NCBI RefSeq assembly: GCF_021568905.1
Contig: NZ_JAKGSB010000007.1
Span: forward strand, 1-64,000
DNA length: 64,000 nucleotides
Direction: 5' to 3'
Source: Zavarzinia marina
GTDB taxonomy: Bacteria; Pseudomonadota; Alphaproteobacteria; Zavarziniales; Zavarziniaceae
Positions 59,644 through 64,000 of this stretch are shown in pieces. Numbering within the stretch: position 1 is the stretch's first letter; each line of letters begins with the position of its first letter. Both the position numbers and the translations under genes were made by a program. The notes below the pieces were generated by a model that saw only the letters and a program-made list of their open reading frames with translations, had not been told where the DNA came from and ran no database searches.

Positions 59644-60300
59644 ATGAATGATCCGCTCGAACCGACAGGCCGCGCCGCGCGACACGATCTCTTTCTCGTG
59701 CGCCATGGCGAGACCGTCTGGAATCGTGAAAAACGGTTCCAGGGCCTGCGGGATTCGCCATTGACGGCGACCGGCCGCGACCAGGCTTCGGCGGCCGGCG
59801 ATTGCCTGGCCCGCCTGCTCCACGACAGGCCGGGCCTGCCCTTGATCTGCAGTCCCCTGCCCCGGGCCCTGGCGACGGCTTCGATCATCCGCGGCCGCTG
59901 GCCGGGGCCGCCCCCGATCGCCGACGCGGCGCTTCGCGAGGTGGCGCTGGGCGACTGGGAAGGCCGTACACGGTCCGAGGTGAAGGCGGCCTGGGCCGCC
60001 CGCCTCGCGGCCGTGCCGAAACCCCAATGGTATTTCGAGGCGCCGGACGGCGAAGCCTATGACGCCGCCCGGCGGCGGGCGGAAGCTTTCCTCCGCGATC
60101 TGGCGGGTCCCGCCGTGGTGGTCACCCACAGCATCTTCGGCCGGCTGCTGCGGGGCGTTCACGAAGGCCTGGAGCGGGAGGCGACCGTGGCGCTGCCGGC
60201 GCCGCACGACGCGGTCTGGCATCTCGCGCCAGACGGCAGTGTGCGCCTGGTGTCGACCGCGAGCATGGCAGCCGACGGCGCGTCCGCGCTCAGGAGCTGA
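59644..60300 (+). CDS. Histidine phosphatase family (phosphoglycerate-mutase-like) protein
   Basis: A 218-residue member of the histidine phosphatase superfamily. The catalytic LVRHGETVWN (phospho-His), the Arg/Glu region ICSPLPRALATASII and LREVALGDWEG, and the second His in VVVTHSIFGRLLRGV are all present. Probably a small-molecule phosphatase (GpmB/CobC type); no cobalamin or glycolytic genes are near. Starts at ATG 59644. Convergent with the cyclase gene. Confidence 0.9.
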   Translation: MNDPLEPTGRAARHDLFLVRHGETVWNREKRFQGLRDSPLTATGRDQASAAGDCLARLLHDRPGLPLICSPLPRALATASIIRGRWPGPPPIADAALREVALGDWEGRTRSEVKAAWAARLAAVPKPQWYFEAPDGEAYDAARRRAEAFLRDLAGPAVVVTHSIFGRLLRGVHEGLEREATVALPAPHDAVWHLAPDGSVRLVSTASMAADGASALRS

Positions 60301-60356
60301 TCCGGAGCCGCGCCTCGCGAAGGCCGTCCCGCGGCCGCCGGGTGCCCGACATGGTC

Positions 60357-62084
60357 TCAGGCCTTGAGGGCGGTCAGGCCGTGCAGGCCGATCACGGCTT
60401 CCTCGTCGCCGAGGGCCAGGGTCTTGGCGGCCAGTTTCGGCAGGTTTTCGCCGGCGGCCTTGGCCGTCTCGTCCGAGACCACGCAATCGACCATGAATTC
60501 CTTGGTCGCGTCCTGAAGCCGCGCCGCGACGGAGACCGTATCGCCGATGGCGGTCAACAGCAGGCCGCGAGACGGGTCGCCGATCACCGTGACGATCGCC
60601 GTGCCCGTATGGACGCCGATGCCGATACGCAGCGGAAAGGGCAGCGCGGCGGCGAACTTGTCGTTCAGCGCCTCCATGGTCGACAGCATCGCGCGCGAAG
60701 CGCCCAGCGCGCAGGAAGCGCCGGCCCCCTCCCGGTCGTCCAGGCCGAAGACCGCCAGCAGCCGGTCGGTCATGAAACTGTCGACGCGGCCGCCGTGGGC
60801 TTCCGCCTCCTGGCTCATCTCCTTGATGAAGGTGTTGATGATCAGCGTCATGTCATAGGGGGTGAGGCGCCGCGTCAGGCCGTTGAAGGCCCGGATGTCG
60901 ACCACCACCACCGTGACCCGCCGCTCCGCCCCCCAGCGATAGGTATCGTCCATCGACTGCTGGCGCTCGGTCTGCGGCAGGATGGGCAACAGGATCTGCG
61001 CCGAAATATCGTCGGCGACCCGGAGCTGGCAGGCCAGGCGGACGTTCCCGGGCGCGCCGATCCGCTTCAGCATCGCCGCTTCCAGATCGTTGGGCGGCGG
61101 CAATTTGTCGGCCCCGACGCCGATCGCGACACGGCAGGTCGAACACCGCCCGCGCCCGCCGCACATCGCGGGATGGGGAACGCGGGCGATGCGGCTCGCC
61201 TCCAGCACGCTGGTCCCCTTGGTCACCTTGATCTCGCGATGGCCGACGAACCGGACGGTCGCCCGGCCGGCCCGGCGCCGCACGGTCTGCCGCACGCCGA
61301 TGAACATCAGAACCGAGCCCGCCAGGCCGAGGAAGACGTATCGCGAGGTATCGATGATCGGATAGAGATGCTTGACCGGGTCGTCGTCCGCCGTCTCCGC
61401 GGCGGCCGCGCCGTAGTCGTCACGTCCATAGCCCCCGCCGTAGCTGCCGGCGGCGGGCGCCGGCGCCGGCTCGCGGGCCTGGCGCGTCGCGCCGATGAAG
61501 CCGGAAAAGGCCAGGATCGGCACGAGGACGACGAAAGCGGTCCAGAAATTGCGCCAGCGCCGGAACCCCTGGCGCGAGCGGAGCATCTGGGTCAGGCCGA
61601 TGCAGCCATGGACCCAGGCGCACGTCAGGATGGCGAGTTGCAGATCCGCCCGTGAATCCCAGAGCCACGCCAGCACCTTGCCGTATTCGACTTCGTCCGG
61701 ACGCCCCCAATGGCCGATCCGCATGGTCACCACATGATCGATCACCAGATAGGGGATCGTCAGGCCGAGCAGGATCTGCACCGCCTCGTCCCAGGGCATC
61801 CAAAGGGTGCGCCGCCGGAGCAGGCGCCGCAGCACCAGCGTCAAATGGACGACGAAGGCGCCGTAGAGCAGCACCGTCCCGGGCCAAGTCTGCCACAGCC
61901 AGACGCGCCAGGTCTGCACCTCGGTCATGACCTCGAGCCCGATGATGCCCATCGCATGATTGATCAGATGCAGAGAGACGAAGACGAACATGACGATGCC
62001 CGACCACAGCCGCAGCGAGGTCTCGATCGCCATCAGACGGGAACGGGGGCCGAGCGCCTCGGCGGTGAGCGGCGCGTCACTCAT
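60357..62084 (-). CDS. Membrane [2Fe-2S]-ferredoxin/adenylyl cyclase fusion
   Basis: A 575-residue protein. Residues about 1-200 and 248-265 hold five to six membrane helices with several His (39, 43, 80), reminiscent of cytochrome-b type subunits such as SdhC. Residues about 275-370 are a plant-type ferredoxin domain with Cys308, Cys314, Cys317 and Cys352 (CGGRGRCSTC ... ACQL). Residues about 388-570 are a class III cyclase: metal Asp396 in VVVVDIRAF, Asp440 in FMTDRLLAVFG, then GIGVHTGTAIV and AIGDTVSVAARL. The usual GD at the second metal site reads TD here. The design suggests redox or respiratory sensing feeding cAMP/cGMP synthesis. Confidence 0.88.
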   Translation of the reverse strand: MSDAPLTAEALGPRSRLMAIETSLRLWSGIVMFVFVSLHLINHAMGIIGLEVMTEVQTWRVWLWQTWPGTVLLYGAFVVHLTLVLRRLLRRRTLWMPWDEAVQILLGLTIPYLVIDHVVTMRIGHWGRPDEVEYGKVLAWLWDSRADLQLAILTCAWVHGCIGLTQMLRSRQGFRRWRNFWTAFVVLVPILAFSGFIGATRQAREPAPAPAAGSYGGGYGRDDYGAAAAETADDDPVKHLYPIIDTSRYVFLGLAGSVLMFIGVRQTVRRRAGRATVRFVGHREIKVTKGTSVLEASRIARVPHPAMCGGRGRCSTCRVAIGVGADKLPPPNDLEAAMLKRIGAPGNVRLACQLRVADDISAQILLPILPQTERQQSMDDTYRWGAERRVTVVVVDIRAFNGLTRRLTPYDMTLIINTFIKEMSQEAEAHGGRVDSFMTDRLLAVFGLDDREGAGASCALGASRAMLSTMEALNDKFAAALPFPLRIGIGVHTGTAIVTVIGDPSRGLLLTAIGDTVSVAARLQDATKEFMVDCVVSDETAKAAGENLPKLAAKTLALGDEEAVIGLHGLTALKA

Positions 62085-62145
62085 CGGCGCGCACCTCGGG
62101 CAGGGGTCGAAAGGTCACGGGCGGGGTCCGGCGGTCATGCGGGGA

Positions 62146-62577
62146 TCAAAAGCCGCGCGCGGCTTCGGTGCGCAGGCGCATGGCCAGGTTCCGAGCCACC
62201 GCCAGGGAAAAATCGGGCTTGTCGTGCATCAGGCGAAAGAAACTGTCGCGGTCGAGGCGCAGCAATTCGAGGTCCGAGACGGCACGCACGGTCAGCGAGC
62301 GTTCGGCGTCGCAGAGCACGCCGACCTCGCCGATCACCGCGCCCGGGCCGTCGACGCCGAAGCGCTGGAGCCCGTCCCCGCCCTCGCGCACGAATTCGAC
62401 GTCGCCGTTCAGCACGATATAGACCGCGTCGGAAGGATCGCCGCCGTGGCACAGCGTTTCCCCGGTCGACAGGCGGACCCGGTCGCTGAGACAGGCCAGC
62501 AGGCGCATCGAACCGGCGTCCGTGCCCCTGAAGTTGGGCGTCTCCTGCAAGGTCGAAATTTCAGACTCGAGCGCCAT
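62146..62577 (-). CDS. Cyclic-nucleotide-binding domain protein
   Basis: A 143-residue single-domain CNB protein: LSDRVRLSTGETLCHGGDPSDAVYIVLNGDVEFV, then the phosphate-binding cassette GAVIGEVGVLCDAERSLTVRAVSDLELLRLDRDSF (Gly-Glu plus Arg). There is no helix-turn-helix, so it is a sensor or partner rather than a transcription factor. AGGAAGGGACG precedes the ATG. It lies 61 bases before the cyclase gene and 79 bases behind the ABC gene on the same strand, suggesting it reads the cyclase's product. Confidence 0.88.
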   Translation of the reverse strand: MALESEISTLQETPNFRGTDAGSMRLLACLSDRVRLSTGETLCHGGDPSDAVYIVLNGDVEFVREGGDGLQRFGVDGPGAVIGEVGVLCDAERSLTVRAVSDLELLRLDRDSFFRLMHDKPDFSLAVARNLAMRLRTEAARGF

Positions 62578-62656
62578 CGTCCCTTCCTCTCCTGCCGGCC
62601 CATCATATAGCCGGACCCCTGCCAAAGCGATAAGCCAATGCCCGACGGCGACAGCC

Positions 62657-64000
62657 TCAAGCGCCGCCCGACACCAGGCGCCCCCCCTTGAACCGATAGA
62701 CGGCGTCGAACCCCTCGGCTTCGTCGCCGTCGCCTAGGCTGGTGATCAGGGTGCGTCCCGCCATCGCCCGGCGCACCCCGTCGAGCAGGGTCGCCGCATC
62801 CGCGGCCGGCAGCGCGCCGAGCGTGCCGTTCAGCACCAGAATCTCGGGCCGGCGCAACAGGGCGCGCGCCACGGCGAAACGCGCCCGCTGCTGCGGATGC
62901 AGATTCTGCCCGCCCTTGCCGACATCGAAGCGCATACCGAGATCGAACACGGTCTCGTCGAGGCCGAGTTCGGTCAGGACCGCGGTCACCAGGGGCACGA
63001 TCCTGTCGCGCATATGCATCTTGTCGCCGGCGATGCGCCCGAACAGCAGGTTGTCCAGCATGGGGGCCTGACGCATGTAGCGGTCGTAGTCGTAGAATTC
63101 GATCGCGTCCCGCAGTTCGTGCGGCAGGTGGCGCTGGAAACTCTGGCGTGCCCTGAGCAGCCGGGCGCGGAATTCCGGCGTCAGCAGGCCGATGCGATGC
63201 CGGGGCTCGATGAATTCGAATACGAGTTCGAGAAGCTCGCCGCGAAGCGCCGGCGTCGGCCCCCAGTCCCCCTGCTTCGCCAGGGCGTCGAGAACATCCG
63301 TCAGTTCCTCGACCAGGGACGGCGAAAGGAAGGAGTAGCGCTCGAACACCGGATGGTCGGGCGGCAGGCCGGCGAATGTCTCGACCGCCATTTCGGCGAT
63401 CTTCCGCCCGCCGGCGAGCAGCGATCCCAGCAACCCCTCGGCTTCGAGGATCGACAGGGTGAAGGGATCATGGGCGAGGCCCGTCCCCTTCAGCCGGCCG
63501 CCGACGGGAATGCCGAACATCAGGTTCTCCCCGATCGTGGCCTGCCTGTTGTAACGCGTGGCATCGAAGCGTTCGATGACATGGGTCAGGCCCGCCGTCT
63601 CGATCCGCTCGTGCAGCAGGCGCCGCGCGGCGACGATGCGGTCGGCCGTGTGATCCAGGAATTCGCCTTCGAGCCTCGAATTCAGGCCGAGGCGCCGGAC
63701 ATGCTCGTTCCCGCCGACCGCGTCGATCGCCTCGTGCAGGCGCCGGCTCAGGGTCTCGGGTCCCTCCCCCGGGCCGAGCCGGCTGTAATCGACGTCGTCC
63801 TCGCCCGGTGCCGCGGTCATCCGGCGCAGGCCGATCAGCAGATTGTCGCGCAGCGAACCGGCGGAAAGATCGGGCGACGGCCCGCAATAGGTGAGATGCC
63901 GGGCCAGCGTCGCCTCGGGAAAGGACGAAAGATCACAGTCGCCCACGGCGATCGAGCCTTCGTATTCGGTGATCTGTCGGCCGATCAGGCGGCACAGGAC
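62657..64000 (-). CDS. ABC-type ATPase/permease, C-terminal part (partial, unusual)
   Basis: At least the C-terminal 447 residues of an ABC protein; the 5' end and Walker A are beyond the right edge. The visible part begins EYEGSIAVGDCDLSSF.. and a Q-loop-like SLRDNLLIGL, but then has two further NL.FG segments, TIGENLMFGI and MLDNLLFGRI, before a signature-like GKGGQNLHPQQRARFAVARALLRRP. Between the Q-loop and signature about 300 extra residues are inserted. The Walker B is ILVLNGTLGAL: Asp and the catalytic Glu are replaced by Asn and Gly, so ATP hydrolysis at this site is doubtful. It precedes the CNB and cyclase genes. Confidence 0.75.
   Translation of the reverse strand, partial: VLCRLIGRQITEYEGSIAVGDCDLSSFPEATLARHLTYCGPSPDLSAGSLRDNLLIGLRRMTAAPGEDDVDYSRLGPGEGPETLSRRLHEAIDAVGGNEHVRRLGLNSRLEGEFLDHTADRIVAARRLLHERIETAGLTHVIERFDATRYNRQATIGENLMFGIPVGGRLKGTGLAHDPFTLSILEAEGLLGSLLAGGRKIAEMAVETFAGLPPDHPVFERYSFLSPSLVEELTDVLDALAKQGDWGPTPALRGELLELVFEFIEPRHRIGLLTPEFRARLLRARQSFQRHLPHELRDAIEFYDYDRYMRQAPMLDNLLFGRIAGDKMHMRDRIVPLVTAVLTELGLDETVFDLGMRFDVGKGGQNLHPQQRARFAVARALLRRPEILVLNGTLGALPAADAATLLDGVRRAMAGRTLITSLGDGDEAEGFDAVYRFKGGRLVSGGA

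Overview
The window is a GC-rich (by eye about two thirds G+C), densely packed chromosomal segment. Codon use, gene families (DUF1302/DUF1329, FadL-type porin, HutF/HutG histidine route, VOC/YaeR, SDRs) and short intergenic gaps suggest an Alphaproteobacterium, probably a Rhodospirillales-like soil or water heterotroph; genus cannot be fixed from this stretch. I saw no rRNA, tRNA, CRISPR array, insertion sequence or phage gene.

Layout. (1) 0-9.6 kb: end of an APS kinase gene with a clear terminator, a RhlE-type RNA helicase, a RibD/DHFR-like reductase, a divergent MerR regulator / heavy-metal P1B-ATPase pair with a MerR-type operator, a YaeR-like VOC protein, two SDRs, a Tat-exported DUF4253 protein of lower GC, and a DHA2-type drug exporter. 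(2) 9.6-28.9 kb: a mostly minus-strand catabolic and export island: cytochrome P450, [2Fe-2S] ferredoxin, aldehyde dehydrogenase, dienoyl-CoA-isomerase-like crotonase, SnoaL-like protein, small membrane protein, RND/MMPL exporter, DUF1329, YCF48-like, DUF1302, an unrecognised surface-type protein and an Old Yellow Enzyme. An acyl-CoA ligase, a MarR-like regulator, a FadL-like porin and a LysR regulator flank it. Together they look like uptake, oxidation, CoA activation and envelope handling of a hydrophobic substrate.

(3) 28.9-57.4 kb: a large histidine-utilisation island. It has the complete histidine-to-glutamate route hutH, hutU, hutI, hutF, hutG plus hutD and a HutC repressor. Interleaved are a split peptide-type ABC importer, a D-2-hydroxyacid dehydrogenase, a HisC-type aminotransferase, an M14-like deacylase, two Rieske oxygenases, a phytanoyl-CoA-dioxygenase-like enzyme with its own GntR regulator, a CoA-transferase / acyl-CoA dehydrogenase pair with a LysR regulator, and two tandem FMN monooxygenases. 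Related palindromes of the form TGT-N4-ACA lie upstream of five of these transcription units, and a variant lies between hutI and hutF. This suggests one regulon that may channel histidine derivatives (imidazole-lactate, imidazole-propionate, N-methylated or N-acylated forms) into urocanate. That is the best candidate for an undescribed system here.

(4) 57.4-64 kb: an N-acyl-D-amino-acid deacylase next to what looks like the remnant of a sugar-type ABC permease, a histidine-phosphatase-family protein, and a signalling set: a membrane/ferredoxin/adenylyl-cyclase fusion, a cyclic-nucleotide-binding protein and the C-terminal part of an unusual ABC protein cut by the window edge.
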